Shown here: piece by piece, positions 9,204-17,318 of the stretch
Position numbering within the stretch: the stretch's first letter is position 1
Layout of the letters: the number at the start of each line of letters is the position of its first letter
Source: Sphingomonas pseudosanguinis
GTDB taxonomy: Bacteria; Pseudomonadota; Alphaproteobacteria; Sphingomonadales; Sphingomonadaceae
Reading direction: 5' to 3'
DNA: 64,000 bases
Assembly: GCF_014196255.1 (NCBI RefSeq)
Contig: NZ_JACIDH010000001.1
Location: forward strand, 802,977-866,976
Notes under the pieces: model-generated
Told to the model about the DNA's origin: nothing
What the model saw: the letters and a program-made list of their open reading frames with translations, nothing else
Databases searched by the model: none
Made by a program: the position numbers and the translations under genes

Positions 9204-9316
9204 CTCCCCTCCCGCAGGCGGGAGGGGCCGGGGGAGGGGACTCGCTCTCCCCCGACTATCAGGCTCGTTGAAGCCGACTGCCCTCCCCCGACCCCTCCCG
9301 CCTGCGGGAGGGGAGA
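9204..9316. repeat. Long intergenic palindrome, type II, inside the gcv operon
   Basis: The left arm CTCCCCTCCCGCAGGCGGGAG and its mirror CTCCCGCCTGCGGGAGGGGAG enclose about 70 bp, including a GGGGGAGGGGA / TCCCCC pair. It fills most of the gap between gcvH and gcvPA. Both ends are themselves small perfect hairpins. It may attenuate transcription or protect the gcvTH message. Confidence 0.85.
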
Positions 9317-9384
9317 AGAAGGGGACGGGCGATGACCCCTCGATCCGCGAGGTTTTCGGGGTGAGGGGCGGAGAAATGGAACGC

Positions 9385-10755
9385 ATGCGCTACCTGCCCC
9401 TTACCTCTTCCGATCGGGCCGAGATGCTCTCGGTCATCGGTGCCGGATCGGTCGACGACCTGTTCGTCGACGTGCCCGAATCCGCTCGCCTGTCCGGCCC
9501 CATCGCGGGGCTGCCCGACCACGCGTCCGAACTGGCGGTCGAGCGGCACATGACCGCGCTCGCCCGCAAGAACACCGTGGCGGGTGACGTGCCCTTCTTC
9601 CTGGGCTGCGGTGCCTATCGCCATCATGTCCCCGCCAGCGTCGATCACCTGATCCAGCGCGGCGAGTTCCTGACCGCCTATACGCCCTATCAGCCGGAAA
9701 TCGCGCAGGGCACGCTGCAGATGCTGTTCGAGTTCCAGACGCAGGTCGCGCGTCTGCTCGGCACCGATGTCGCCAACGCCTCGATGTATGACGGCTCGAC
9801 CGCCTGCTGGGAAGCGATCGGCATGGCGCGGCGCATCACCAAGAAGTCCAAGGCGATCCTGTCCTCGGGCCTGCACCCGCACTACGTCTCAGTCGCCAAG
9901 ACCATGGCGAAATATACCGGCGACACGCTGGAGACCGGCACGCCCGTCCTGACCGCCGAGACCGATATCGACCAGATGATCGCGGCGATCGACGGCGATA
10001 CGTCGTGCGTCGTCGTCCAGTATCCGGATATTCTCGGTCGTATCGCCGACCTGACCCCGCTGGCCGAGGCCTGCCACGCCAAGAAGGCGCTGCTGATCGC
10101 CGTCGTGACCGAGCCGGTCGCGCTGGGCGCGATCCGCGCACCCGGCGAAATGGACGCCGATATCGTGGTGGGCGAGGGCCAGTCGCTGGGCGTCGGCCTC
10201 CAGTTCGGCGGGCCCTATGTCGGCCTGATGGGCTGCAAGGATAAGTATATCCGCCAGATGCCAGGCCGCTTCTGTGGCGAGACGGTGGACGCGGACGGCA
10301 AGCGCGGCTTCGTGCTGACGCTGTCGACCCGCGAGCAGCATATCCGCCGCGAAAAGGCGACGTCGAACATCTGCACCAATTCGGGGCTGTGTGCGCTTGC
10401 CTTCTCGATCCACATGACGCTGCTGGGCGAGGCGGGCCTGCGCCGGATGGCGGGGATCAACCATGCCAATGCCTGCCGCGCGGCGGATCGCCTGGCGAAG
10501 GTGCCGGGCGTGAAGCTGGTCAACGACGTGTTCTTCAACGAGTTCACGCTGGACTTAGGGAGAGAGGCGCGCCCGATCGTGCGGACGCTCGCCGAGCGCG
10601 GCGTGCTGGCGGGCGTGTCGCTCGGACGGCTCTATCCGGGTGAGGACGCCCTCGCGAACGGACTGGTTGTGGCGGTCACCGAAACGGTGACGGCGGAGGA
10701 TATCGAGACGCTTGCCAAGGCGCTGGCTGAGGTTCTTGGGGAGGTGCTGGCATGA
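9385..10755 (+). CDS. gcvPA: Glycine dehydrogenase (decarboxylating), subunit 1
   Basis: The 456-aa protein is the N-terminal half of the split P protein (GcvPA). Typical elements are [66 protein letters not shown] and [12 protein letters not shown]. With GcvPB it decarboxylates glycine and passes the aminomethyl group to lipoyl-GcvH. An ATG at 9376 is also possible; 9385 gives the usual family start and lies 11 nt after GGAG (9370-9373). It overlaps gcvPB by 4 bases (ATGA), so subunit production is probably coupled. Confidence 0.95.
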   Translation: MRYLPLTSSDRAEMLSVIGAGSVDDLFVDVPESARLSGPIAGLPDHASELAVERHMTALARKNTVAGDVPFFLGCGAYRHHVPASVDHLIQRGEFLTAYTPYQPEIAQGTLQMLFEFQTQVARLLGTDVANASMYDGSTACWEAIGMARRITKKSKAILSSGLHPHYVSVAKTMAKYTGDTLETGTPVLTAETDIDQMIAAIDGDTSCVVVQYPDILGRIADLTPLAEACHAKKALLIAVVTEPVALGAIRAPGEMDADIVVGEGQSLGVGLQFGGPYVGLMGCKDKYIRQMPGRFCGETVDADGKRGFVLTLSTREQHIRREKATSNICTNSGLCALAFSIHMTLLGEAGLRRMAGINHANACRAADRLAKVPGVKLVNDVFFNEFTLDLGREARPIVRTLAERGVLAGVSLGRLYPGEDALANGLVVAVTETVTAEDIETLAKALAEVLGEVLA

Positions 10756-12308
10756 CGATCAACCAGAGCGGCTGGAAGCCCACGAGCCCCGAAGCCAAGG
10801 ACGGCGAGGTCCCGGCGACCTTCACCGGCAACCGCGCGCTGATGCTCGAAGAAAAGCTGATCTTCGAGATCGGTGATGACAAGACGACCGGCGTCGATTT
10901 CGCCGAGGGCGATGTCGCCGGTTCGCGTCTGGGCGACCTGAGCCGCAAGGACCCGATCGGCCTGCCGGGCCTATCGGAGCCGGAGACGGTGCGTCACTAT
11001 ACCCGTCTGTCGCGTCAGAACTATGCGATCGATCTCGGCCTGTTCCCGCTGGGTTCGTGCACGATGAAGCACAATCCGCGCCTGAACGAGAAGATGGCGC
11101 GGCTGCCGGGGTTCAGCGACGTTCACCCGCTCGCCCCCGTCGACACGGTGCAGGGCGCGCTGGAGGTCATTCACCAGCTGGCGCACTGGCTGGTGACGCT
11201 GACCGGCATGACCTCGGTCGCGATGAGCCCCAAGGCGGGCGCGCATGGCGAGCTGTGCGGTATCCTGGCGATCAAGGCGGCGCTGGAGAAGCGTGGCGAG
11301 GGCCATCGCAAGGTGATCCTGGTGCCGGAGTCGGCGCACGGCACCAATCCGGCGACGGCGGCGTTCGCGGGCTTCTCGGTCGAGGACATCCCCGCGACCG
11401 CCGACGGCCGTGTCGACACGGCGGCGCTGAAGGCGCGGCTGGGGCCGGACGTGGCGGGCGTGATGATCACCAACCCGAACACCTGCGGCCTGTTCGAGCG
11501 TGACCTGAAGGACATTTCCGACGCGGTCCATGCGGCGGGCGGCTATGTCTATTGCGACGGCGCGAACTTCAACGCCATCGTCGGGCGCGTGCGTCCGGGC
11601 GATCTCGGCGTCGATGCGATGCACATCAACCTGCACAAGACCTTCTCGACCCCGCATGGCGGCGGCGGGCCGGGTTCGGGGCCGGTGGTGTTCTCCGAGG
11701 CGCTGACGCCCTTCGCGCCTTTGCCCTTCGTCGAAAAGACGGGCGAGGGCTTCCGCCTGGTCGAGGAAGAAAATGCCGACGACCACCACGCCGACAGCTT
11801 CGGTCGCATGGTCGCCTTCCACGGCCAGATGGGCATGTTCACCCGCGCGCTGACCTATATCCTCAGCCACGGCGCAGACGGGCTCCGCCAGGTCGCCGAG
11901 GATGCGGTGCTCAACGCCAACTACGTCCTGCGCAGCCTCGAAAACACGCTCGATGCCCCCTTCGCCAAGAGCGGCCCGTGCATGCACGAAGCCATTTTCT
12001 CGGACGAAGGCCTGGCCGAAGGCTTCTCGACGATCGACGTCGCCAAGGCGCTGATCGACGAGGGTTTCCACCCGATGACCATGTATTTCCCGCTGGTCGT
12101 CCACGGCGCGATGCTGGTCGAGCCGACCGAAACCGAGTCGAAGGCCGCGCTCGACCAGTTCATCGGTGCGCTGCGTTCGGTGGCGGAGCGGGCCAAGGCG
12201 GGCGACGCCTCGCTCAAGACCGCGCCGCACTTCGCGCCGCGCGCGCGCCTCGACGAGACGCTCGCCGCGCGCAAGCCCGTGCTGGTGTGGAAGGACAAGG
12301 CGGCCTGA
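10752..12308 (+). CDS. gcvPB: Glycine dehydrogenase (decarboxylating), subunit 2 (PLP subunit)
   Basis: The 518-aa subunit carries the PLP lysine in [18 protein letters not shown]. Other GcvPB landmarks are [52 protein letters not shown] and [10 protein letters not shown]. It forms the catalytic P-protein with GcvPA. This is the last gene of the operon and is followed by a type III palindrome, then by a convergent SemiSWEET gene. A two-subunit P protein is common in Alphaproteobacteria and Gram-positives, unlike the single 950-aa form of E. coli. Confidence 0.96.
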   Translation: MTINQSGWKPTSPEAKDGEVPATFTGNRALMLEEKLIFEIGDDKTTGVDFAEGDVAGSRLGDLSRKDPIGLPGLSEPETVRHYTRLSRQNYAIDLGLFPLGSCTMKHNPRLNEKMARLPGFSDVHPLAPVDTVQGALEVIHQLAHWLVTLTGMTSVAMSPKAGAHGELCGILAIKAALEKRGEGHRKVILVPESAHGTNPATAAFAGFSVEDIPATADGRVDTAALKARLGPDVAGVMITNPNTCGLFERDLKDISDAVHAAGGYVYCDGANFNAIVGRVRPGDLGVDAMHINLHKTFSTPHGGGGPGSGPVVFSEALTPFAPLPFVEKTGEGFRLVEEENADDHHADSFGRMVAFHGQMGMFTRALTYILSHGADGLRQVAEDAVLNANYVLRSLENTLDAPFAKSGPCMHEAIFSDEGLAEGFSTIDVAKALIDEGFHPMTMYFPLVVHGAMLVEPTETESKAALDQFIGALRSVAERAKAGDASLKTAPHFAPRARLDETLAARKPVLVWKDKAA

Positions 12309-12321
12309 TCGGCTGACGCTA

Positions 12322-12413
12322 CCCTCACCCTTCCGGCGCTACGCGCCTCCTTCCCTCTCCCAATGGGAGAGGGAAGGGGCCCGCCCGCGATAGCGGGTGG
12401 GAAGGGTGAGGGG
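12322..12413. repeat. Long intergenic palindrome, type III
   Basis: Outer arms CCCTCACCCTTCC and GGAAGGGTGAGG are mirror images. Inside are GGCGCTACGCGCC, CCCTCTCCCAATGGGAGAGGG and CCCGCGATAGCGGG-like stems. It lies between the convergent ends of gcvPB and the SemiSWEET gene. A near-identical copy is nested at 60119-60211. Confidence 0.85.
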
Positions 12414-12423
12414 AGTTGTCCGT

Positions 12424-12681
12424 TCAAAGCGCCGTGAACAACGAAATCCCGCCCAGGATCACCCCCGGCGCATTGGCGAATACGATCGGCCAGTCCCGCT
12501 TCTCACGCAAAAACCCGTACGCGACCCAGAGCGAACAGTTCACCATCGTCGCCAGCGGCTGAATTACCGAACCCTTCTGTCCCGCCAGATTGAGCTGGAT
12601 CTGGTCGATATAGGACAGGTACATCGCCACGGCGGTCGCGGTGGCGATCCAGCCGAGCAGCATCAATTTCCGTTCGCTCAC
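12424..12681 (-). CDS. SemiSWEET-family sugar transporter
   Basis: The 85-aa protein has three membrane helices (one half of a SWEET) and the family signatures YIDQIQLNLAGQKGSVIQP, TMVNCSLWVAYG and RDWPIVFANAPGVILGG. SemiSWEETs work as homodimers in the inner membrane and move mono- or disaccharides down their gradient. The substrate here is unknown. The length is exactly that of the family. It is divergent from bluB, with a 93-bp gap that must hold both promoters, and convergent with gcvPB. Confidence 0.9.
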   Translation of the reverse strand: MSERKLMLLGWIATATAVAMYLSYIDQIQLNLAGQKGSVIQPLATMVNCSLWVAYGFLREKRDWPIVFANAPGVILGGISLFTAL

Positions 12682-12774
12682 AGGTGGTTGATCCCCTTTT
12701 GCTAAATCGATTGAACCTCACGCAGGCGGACGCACGAGCAAAGCGGGATGTTCCGGACCGGCAAGGGGAACGCC

Positions 12775-13398
12775 ATGCGCTTTGACGAAAGCCAAGCCGG
12801 GACGCTGGAATCGATCCTGCGCTGGCGGCGCGATGTCCGGCATTTCCGCAGCGACCCTGTGGACGAAGCGGTGCTGGCCCGACTGGCCGAAACGATGGCG
12901 CTCGCGCCCTCGGTCGGCAATGCCCGCCCCTGGCGGGTGATCCGGGTCGAGGACCCGGCCTTGCGCACCGCCGTCCGCGCCGATTTCCAACGCTGCGACG
13001 AGGCGGCGGCGGCGGACTATGCCGATCAACAGGCCGCCGCCTACCGCGCGCTCAAGCTCGCCGGGCTGGACGCCGCGCCGGTGCAATTGGCGGTCTTCAC
13101 CCATATCGACCCGGCCGAGGGGCACGGCCTGGGCCGCCGCACCATGCCGGAAACGCTGCGCCAGTCGACCGCGATGGCGATCCACACGCTGTGGCTGGCG
13201 GCGCGCGCGGCCAATCTGGGGATGGGGATGGTCTCGATCCTCGACCCCGCCGCGATGGAGCGGATCTTCGCGGTGCCGGAGGACTGGGCCTTTACCGCCT
13301 ATCTCTGCCTCGGCCATGCCGAATGGGACGACGATATGCCGCTGCTCCACCGGGCCGGATGGCAGGAAAATGCGCCCACGCGGTGGGAGGTGCGCTAA
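12775..13398 (+). CDS. bluB: 5,6-dimethylbenzimidazole synthase
   Basis: The 207-aa nitroreductase-fold protein has the BluB signatures RRDVRHFRSDPV, MALAPSVGNARPWRVIRV, LRQSTAMAIHTLWLAARA and GMGMVSILDP, and ends with the PLLHRAGWQ segment. BluB uses O2 to break down reduced FMN to dimethylbenzimidazole, the lower ligand of vitamin B12. No other cobalamin gene is in the window and no B12 riboswitch is seen upstream, so it may support remodelling or salvage. The ATG at 12775 is preceded by AAGGGGA; an earlier ATG at 12748 has no such site. Confidence 0.87.
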   Translation: MRFDESQAGTLESILRWRRDVRHFRSDPVDEAVLARLAETMALAPSVGNARPWRVIRVEDPALRTAVRADFQRCDEAAAADYADQQAAAYRALKLAGLDAAPVQLAVFTHIDPAEGHGLGRRTMPETLRQSTAMAIHTLWLAARAANLGMGMVSILDPAAMERIFAVPEDWAFTAYLCLGHAEWDDDMPLLHRAGWQENAPTRWEVR

Positions 13399-13404
13399 TA
13401 AATT

Positions 13405-13519
13405 TCCTCCCCTGCAAGGGGAGGGGGACCATCCGAAGGATGGTGGAGGGGTGTCCCCGCTGGCCGTGACACCCCTCCGTCAGCACTTCGTGCTGCCACC
13501 TCCCCTTCCAGGGGAGGAA
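13405..13519. repeat. Long intergenic palindrome, type I
   Basis: The arms TCCTCCCCTGCAAGGGGAGG and CCTCCCCTTCCAGGGGAGGA frame an inner pair, GACCATCCGAAGGATGGT and GTCAGCACTTCGTGCTG, and a GTGTCCCCGCTGGCCGTGACAC centre. It sits between the convergent ends of bluB and the EamA transporter gene. Almost the same central sequence recurs at 31951-32067. Confidence 0.88.
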
Positions 13520-13524
13520 TAAAC

Positions 13525-14421
13525 TCAATCCTCGACCGCTGCCGAACTCGTCTGCTGCTTGCCCAGTCTCTGTTCGCGCCAGACGATGAACAGCCCGCTG
13601 GTGATGATCACCGGCGCACCCGCCCAGGTCCCCGCCGTGGGCAGCACCCCGAAGATCAGCCAGCCATAGACGGTCGCCCAGATCAGCCCCGAATAGTCCA
13701 TCGGCACCACCGCCGCGACCGGCGCCAGCCGCGATGCGCCGGTCAGGGCCAGTTGGCCCAAGCCGCCCGCCAGCCCGATCGAGACGAGCACCACCCAGGT
13801 CAGCGTATCGTGCATCTTCAGGTGAAAGGCGTATGGCACCGCGATGAAGGGCAGGGTCAGGACGGTGAAATAGAAGACGGTCGTCGTCGCCGGTTCGTCC
13901 CGCAACTGGCGCAGGACGATGGCCACGATCGCGACGAACATCGCCGCCATCAGGCCCACGAACGCCCCGAATAGCGACATGTCGCTCGCGCCCGGACGCA
14001 CGACCAGCAGCACGCCCACAAAGCCGACCAGCACCGCGCTCCAGCGCTGCCATCCCGTCTTCTCACCCAGCACCAGCGCGCCCAGCAATGTCGCGAAGAT
14101 CGGCACGGTGAACTGAAACGTCGTCGCCTCGGCCAGCGGCAGCAGCATGACCGCGCCGAAGGTAAAGACCATACCGACCAGCCCGACCATCGCCCGCTTG
14201 GCATGACCTTGCAGCCGCTGGGTGCGCAACGACTGGAGGCCCGGCCCCGCCAGGACGAAGGCCAGCACGACCGGCAGCGCGCAGAGCTGGCGAAAGAACA
14301 TGGTCTCGGAAAGCGTCGCCCCGCGCGATTCGGCCAGCTTCACGAAGGCCGACATGGTCGACAGGAAGAAGATGGCGATCAGGCGCAGGCCGATGCCTTT
14401 GAGCACGCGGTCATCGGACAT
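13525..14421 (-). CDS. DMT-superfamily transporter (EamA family)
   Basis: The 298-aa protein has about ten hydrophobic segments arranged as two five-helix EamA repeats. The first repeat has FFLSTMSAFVKLAE and MVGLVGMVFTFGAVMLLPLAEATT; the second has VPMDYSGLIWATVYGWLIFG, a repeated family pattern. Such inner-membrane carriers move small metabolites or drugs; nothing in the sequence points to one substrate. The gene stands alone, 91 bp divergent from proS, and its 3' end meets the palindrome after bluB. The C-terminal tail is short and polar. Confidence 0.85.
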   Translation of the reverse strand: MSDDRVLKGIGLRLIAIFFLSTMSAFVKLAESRGATLSETMFFRQLCALPVVLAFVLAGPGLQSLRTQRLQGHAKRAMVGLVGMVFTFGAVMLLPLAEATTFQFTVPIFATLLGALVLGEKTGWQRWSAVLVGFVGVLLVVRPGASDMSLFGAFVGLMAAMFVAIVAIVLRQLRDEPATTTVFYFTVLTLPFIAVPYAFHLKMHDTLTWVVLVSIGLAGGLGQLALTGASRLAPVAAVVPMDYSGLIWATVYGWLIFGVLPTAGTWAGAPVIITSGLFIVWREQRLGKQQTSSAAVED

Positions 14422-14512
14422 GGGGGGCTCCTAGCCCGTGCGGCGCGGTGGCGAAAGGCCGCATGCGCCCGCCCCCTTGGCGAGACCGGGTCTTTGCCGC
14501 TATCGGGCGGGC

Positions 14513-16045
14513 ATGAAGCACGCTCTGCCCGTCACCCGCGACGCGGATTTCTCCGCCTGGTATCAGTCCGTCATCGCCGAGGGCGATCTAGCCGAGGAAT
14601 CGGGCGTCCGTGGCTGCATGGTCATCCGCCCCTGGGGCTATGGCATCTGGGAGCGTATCCAGCGCCTGCTCGACGACCGGATCAAGGCGACGGGGCATGA
14701 GAATTGCTATTTCCCGCTCTTCATCCCGCTGTCCTATTTCGAGAAGGAAGCCGAGCATGTCGACGGCTTCGCCAAGGAAATGGCGGTCGTCACGCATCAC
14801 CGGCTGATCGCGGACGGCAAGGGCGGGCTGGTCCCCGACCCTGAGGCGAAGCTGGAAGAGCCGTTGGTCGTGCGCCCGACCTCGGAGACGGTGATCGGCA
14901 CCGCCTTTGCCCGCTGGGTCCAGTCGTGGCGCGACCTGCCGGTGCTCATCAACCAGTGGGCGAACGTCGTCCGCTGGGAAATGCGCACCCGCATGTTCCT
15001 GCGCACCGCCGAATTCCTGTGGCAGGAAGGGCATACCGCCCATGCCACGGTCGACGAAGCGCGCGCCGAGACGCTCCAGATGCTGGAAGTCTATCGGACC
15101 TTCGCCGAGGATTGTCTGGGCGTGCATGTCATCGCGGGCGAGAAGCCGGAGAATGAACGCTTCCCCGGTGCGGTCGCGACCTATTCGATCGAGGCCATGA
15201 TGCAGGACGGCAAGGCCCTGCAAACGGCAACCAGCCATTTCCTGGGCGACAATTTCGCCAAGGCGCAGAATATCCGCTTCCAGAATGCCGAGGGCGGGCT
15301 GGATTATGCGCAGACGACCAGCTGGGGCATGACCACGCGCACCATCGGCGCAATGATCATGGTGCACGGCGACGATGACGGCATGCGCGTGCCGCCCAAG
15401 GTCGCACCGTGGCAGGTGGTGATCGTCCCGATGCTGCGCGACCAGCCCGAGGACGAGCCGCTGCTGGCCTATTGCCGCGACCTGCAAAAGGAGCTGGTTG
15501 GCGGCGCCGCACTGGGCGAACCGATCCGCGCGATGGTCGATGCGCGTGCGCAAAAGGCCGCCAACAAGCGCTGGGGCTGGGTCAAGAAGGGCGCGCCGGT
15601 CATCATCGAGGTCGGCGGTCGCGACATGGCGGGCGGCAACGTCTCGGTCATCCGCCGCGACCGGCTGTACCGCGAGGACGGCAAGCTGGACTCGGTCGTT
15701 CAGCCGCGTGAGGATTTCGTGTCGGGCGTCGCCGATCTGCTGGCGGACATCCAAGGCGAACTGCACCGCCAGTCGGCCGAGCGGTTGAAGGCACAGATCG
15801 TGCCCGTCGACGACTGGGCGGGCGTCGAGGCGCACTTCGCAGACGGCGTTAAGAACCCCGGCTGGGTCGATGTCCGCTGGGCCAAGCCCACGGGTGCCGA
15901 ACTGGACCAGGTGGTCGAAAAGCTGAAGGGCCTCAAGCTGACCATCCGCAATGCGCCGATGGGGCAGACCGGCTGCGACGACGGGCCCTGCATCTTCACC
16001 GGCCGCGAGGCCGTGGAGCGGGTCCTGATCGGGCGGGCGTACTGA
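14513..16045 (+). CDS. proS: Proline--tRNA ligase, archaeal/eukaryote-like short type
   Basis: The 510-aa class II synthetase has motif 2 (RWEMRTRMFLRTAEFLWQEGHTAH split near residues 155-178), LGDNFAKAQNIRFQNAEGG, and motif 3 (TTRTIGAMIMVHGDDDGMR). It ends CDDGPCIFTGREAVERVLIGRAY, the C-terminal extension seen in the archaeal/eukaryotic-type ProRS. It lacks the large editing insertion of E. coli ProS. It charges tRNA-Pro in the cytosol. The start at 14513 (MKHALPVTRDADFSAWYQ) is standard; the longer upstream frame overlaps the divergent transporter's promoter. It is a single-gene unit ending at a type II palindrome. Confidence 0.93.
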   Translation: MKHALPVTRDADFSAWYQSVIAEGDLAEESGVRGCMVIRPWGYGIWERIQRLLDDRIKATGHENCYFPLFIPLSYFEKEAEHVDGFAKEMAVVTHHRLIADGKGGLVPDPEAKLEEPLVVRPTSETVIGTAFARWVQSWRDLPVLINQWANVVRWEMRTRMFLRTAEFLWQEGHTAHATVDEARAETLQMLEVYRTFAEDCLGVHVIAGEKPENERFPGAVATYSIEAMMQDGKALQTATSHFLGDNFAKAQNIRFQNAEGGLDYAQTTSWGMTTRTIGAMIMVHGDDDGMRVPPKVAPWQVVIVPMLRDQPEDEPLLAYCRDLQKELVGGAALGEPIRAMVDARAQKAANKRWGWVKKGAPVIIEVGGRDMAGGNVSVIRRDRLYREDGKLDSVVQPREDFVSGVADLLADIQGELHRQSAERLKAQIVPVDDWAGVEAHFADGVKNPGWVDVRWAKPTGAELDQVVEKLKGLKLTIRNAPMGQTGCDDGPCIFTGREAVERVLIGRAY

Positions 16046-16052
16046 TAATAGA

Positions 16053-16159
16053 CTCCCCCTCCCGCAGGCGGGAGGGGGCTGGGGGGAGGGAACGCCACGG
16101 GCGATGGCCTCGGTGAGACTCCTTGCCCTCCCCAAACCCCTCCCGCCTGCGGGAGGGGC
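16053..16159. repeat. Long intergenic palindrome, type II
   Basis: The arms CTCCCCCTCCCGCAGGCGGG and CCTCCCGCCTGCGGGAGGGG are near-perfect mirror images, each also a hairpin in itself. The centre contains GGAACGCCAC and ATGGCCTCGGTGAGACTCC. It sits between the convergent ends of proS and the GST gene. Confidence 0.85.
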
Positions 16160-16171
16160 TAAGAAGAGGGG

Positions 16172-17140
16172 CTAGCTCATCACCAACCCCGCCCACGGCA
16201 AATCCGGCCCGGCGGGCACGATCCCGGTCGGGTTCAACTCCAGATGGCTGGCATAATAATGCGTCTTGATGTGACCCAGATGCACCGTCTCCGCAATCTC
16301 CGGGATCGCCAGCATCCGCTCCAGCAATCCCTCCAGCGCCGGATAATCCTGCACTCGCCGGACATTGCATTTGAAATGCCCGTGATAGACTGCATCGAAC
16401 CGCACGAGCGTGGTGAACAGGCGTATGTCGGCCTCGGTCATCCGATCGCCGACCAGCCAATCGCGGCCCGTCAGTCGCTCCTCCAGCGAATCCAGCTCTG
16501 CGAATAGCGGCCCGACCGCATCGTCATACGCCTCTTGCGTCTTGGCGAAGCCGCATTTGTACACGCCGTTATTCACCCGGTCATAGACGGGTGCGTTGAC
16601 CGCATCGATCTCGTCGCGAAGCTCGACGGGGTAGTAATCCCCCGCCCGCGCGCCCAGCCCGTCAAAGGCGGTATTGAACATACGGATGATCTCAGCGGAC
16701 TCATTGCTGACGATCGTGTCGCGCTGTTTGTCCCATAGGACCGGCACCGTAACCTTGCCGCTATAGCCGTCCCGCGCGCGGCCATAGAGCTGCCACAGAT
16801 AATCGGAGCCATGCAGGGTGTCGCCGGTCCCGCCCCGCTCCGTCGCAAAGGTCCAGCCATGCTCGCGCATCAGCGGATCGACCACCGACACATCGATCAT
16901 GTCCTCCAGACCTTTGAGCGCGCGGACGATCAATGTGCGATGCGCCCAGGGGCAGGCATAGGAGACATAGAGGTGATAACGCCCCGCCTCGGCGCGGTGG
17001 CCGGTCTGGCCGTCGGGGCCAGGGCCGCCATCCGCCGTCACCCAGTCGCGGAAACCGGAATCGGGGCGCTTGAAGCTGCCCTTCTCGTCCGACTTGAACA
17101 GCCCATCGGCGTGCCAGACGCCGTCCACCATATTGCCCAT
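16172..17140 (-). CDS. Glutathionyl-hydroquinone reductase-like glutathione S-transferase
   Basis: The 322-aa protein has the CPWA active-site motif (YVSYACPWAHRTLIVRALKG, near residue 57) of the Xi/Omega-like GSTs represented by E. coli YqjG and yeast ECM4. Other family landmarks are DPLMREHGWTF, LWDKQRDTIVSNESAEIIRMFN and VGDRMTEADIRLFTTLVRFD. Such enzymes reduce glutathionyl-hydroquinones with glutathione in the cytosol. AAGGAG lies just upstream of the ATG at 17140, fixing the start; the longer frame runs through a palindrome. A type I palindrome separates it from RNase R. Confidence 0.9.
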   Translation of the reverse strand: MGNMVDGVWHADGLFKSDEKGSFKRPDSGFRDWVTADGGPGPDGQTGHRAEAGRYHLYVSYACPWAHRTLIVRALKGLEDMIDVSVVDPLMREHGWTFATERGGTGDTLHGSDYLWQLYGRARDGYSGKVTVPVLWDKQRDTIVSNESAEIIRMFNTAFDGLGARAGDYYPVELRDEIDAVNAPVYDRVNNGVYKCGFAKTQEAYDDAVGPLFAELDSLEERLTGRDWLVGDRMTEADIRLFTTLVRFDAVYHGHFKCNVRRVQDYPALEGLLERMLAIPEIAETVHLGHIKTHYYASHLELNPTGIVPAGPDLPWAGLVMS

Positions 17141-17194
17141 GCGTGATCTCCTTTGATGGAGGGTACGCATGGGGGAGAGGAGCGATCCCAAAGA

Positions 17195-17318
17195 TCCTCC
17201 CCCGCACGGGGAGGTGGCAGGCCGAAGGCCTGACGGAGGGGGCTTCCTCATAGGGTGTCCTATGTGGCGATCCCCCTCCACCAGCTTCGCTGGTCCCCCT
17301 CCCCGTGCCGGGGAGGAT
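17195..17318. repeat. Long intergenic palindrome, type I
   Basis: The arms TCCTCCCCCGCACGGGGAGG and CCTCCCCGTGCCGGGGAGGA enclose GGCAGGCCGAAGGCCTGACGG and CCACCAGCTTCGCTGGT stems. It covers the space between the rnr stop and the GST start and touches the rnr stop codon. The minus-strand GST promoter must lie in or beside it. Confidence 0.87.
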
